A program made the position numbers and the translations under genes. This document shows, piece after piece, positions 63,788 to 64,000 of a stretch of 64,000 nucleotides of DNA. Position 1 is the first letter of the stretch. Every line of letters starts with the position of its first letter. The DNA comes from Oceanomicrobium pacificus (lineage in GTDB: Bacteria; Pseudomonadota; Alphaproteobacteria; Rhodobacterales; Rhodobacteraceae). The stretch covers positions 744,001-808,000 of the forward strand of contig NZ_WUWG01000001.1 in the NCBI RefSeq assembly GCF_009833495.1. The letters run 5' to 3'. Under the pieces are notes generated by a model. The model made no database searches and was not told the DNA's origin. It saw only the letters and a program-made list of their open reading frames with translations.

Positions 63788-64000
63788 ATGCACGGCTTTC
63801 CCATTGCTGAGCCGGGCCTGCGCGTGGGCCTATTGGGGGGATCTTTCGATCCGCCGCATTCGGGACATGTGCATATCACCCGCTGGGCGTTGCGGCGTTT
63901 CGATCTCGATCAGGTCTGGTGGCTCGTGTCACCCGGCAACCCGCTGAAAGCGGAAGGGCCGGCAAGCCTGGAGCGCCGGATGGCGGCCTGTCACGCGATC
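63788..64000 (+). CDS. nadD: Nicotinate-nucleotide adenylyltransferase, 3' end cut by window edge
   Basis: The first 71 codons. The nucleotidyltransferase motif [22 protein letters not shown] (from residue 14) and LVSPGNPLK are diagnostic of NadD, which adenylates nicotinate mononucleotide in NAD synthesis. ATG 63788 is chosen; a GTG lies one codon before. The gene continues beyond base 64000. Confidence 0.93.
   Translation, partial: MHGFPIAEPGLRVGLLGGSFDPPHSGHVHITRWALRRFDLDQVWWLVSPGNPLKAEGPASLERRMAACHAI

Noticed and set aside
1-64000. Mobile elements, CRISPR arrays or prophage remnants
   Set aside because: No transposase, integrase, phage gene, terminal inverted repeat or regularly spaced repeat array was seen.

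Overview
This window is an ordinary stretch of chromosome from a GC-rich alphaproteobacterium, most likely a member of the Rhodobacterales (Rhodobacteraceae, Roseobacter-type). The evidence is the sulfate-assimilation order DUF2849-cysI-cysH-DUF934-fpr beside an Lrp-type regulator, the DUF2794 and DUF3035 family proteins, a TAXI-TRAP transporter with a fused DctQM-type permease, and strong third-position GC. I see no insertion sequence, prophage, integrase or CRISPR array. Genes are dense, with many 4-base ATGA or GTGA stop/start overlaps.

Layout. 0.0-3.7 kb: rmuC (cut by the left edge), mutL, a DUF3035 lipoprotein and lspA. 3.8-9.1 kb: an RND efflux pump (permease and adaptor, no outer-membrane channel alongside) and a YbaY/META-type secreted protein. 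9.2-17.1 kb: ribokinase, then a minus-strand block of a TAXI-TRAP transporter, a universal stress protein, a class III aminotransferase and an ectoine-hydrolase-like M24 protein. 17.2-24.8 kb: a xylose locus, xylF-xylH-xylG-xylA on the minus strand, with a secreted FG-GAP protein and a ROK repressor divergent from it. The two sides share a palindrome that overlaps the xylF -35 box. 25.0-31.5 kb: a multidrug/lipid-type ABC exporter and the assimilatory sulfate-reduction operon with its Lrp-type regulator.

31.5-40.2 kb: a cysteine-dioxygenase-like protein, hemC and hemE (divergent), a uronate-dehydrogenase-like SDR, an FAD oxidoreductase, and a coupled GNAT/AhpD-like/OmpA cluster. That cluster is preceded by an Arg-rich 18-codon leader ORF. 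40.3-51.6 kb: mixed housekeeping genes (lytic transglycosylase, AEC transporter, hspQ, ggt, DUF2794, NlpC/P60 peptidase, leucyl aminopeptidase, carbonic anhydrase, asd, an ArsR-SRPBCC pair). 51.7-64.0 kb: tRNA-Pro(CGG), the split leucine genes leuB and leuCD, an EEP-fold protein with altered active-site motifs, an MscS-type channel, ettA and the start of nadD.

The most unusual DNA is the 583-bp gene-free gap between ggt and the DUF2794 gene (44623-45205). It holds a strong G-quadruplex motif, a long hairpin, five phased GTGnnC repeats, an intrinsic terminator and a three-way-junction fold, all on the plus strand. I read it as a candidate structured non-coding RNA or regulatory cassette that I cannot assign to a known family. 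A second theme is that stable hairpins without a U-tract follow several stop codons, including paired hairpins between the solute-binding-protein gene and the permease gene in two unrelated transporter operons. All folds and promoter calls were read by eye and not computed.
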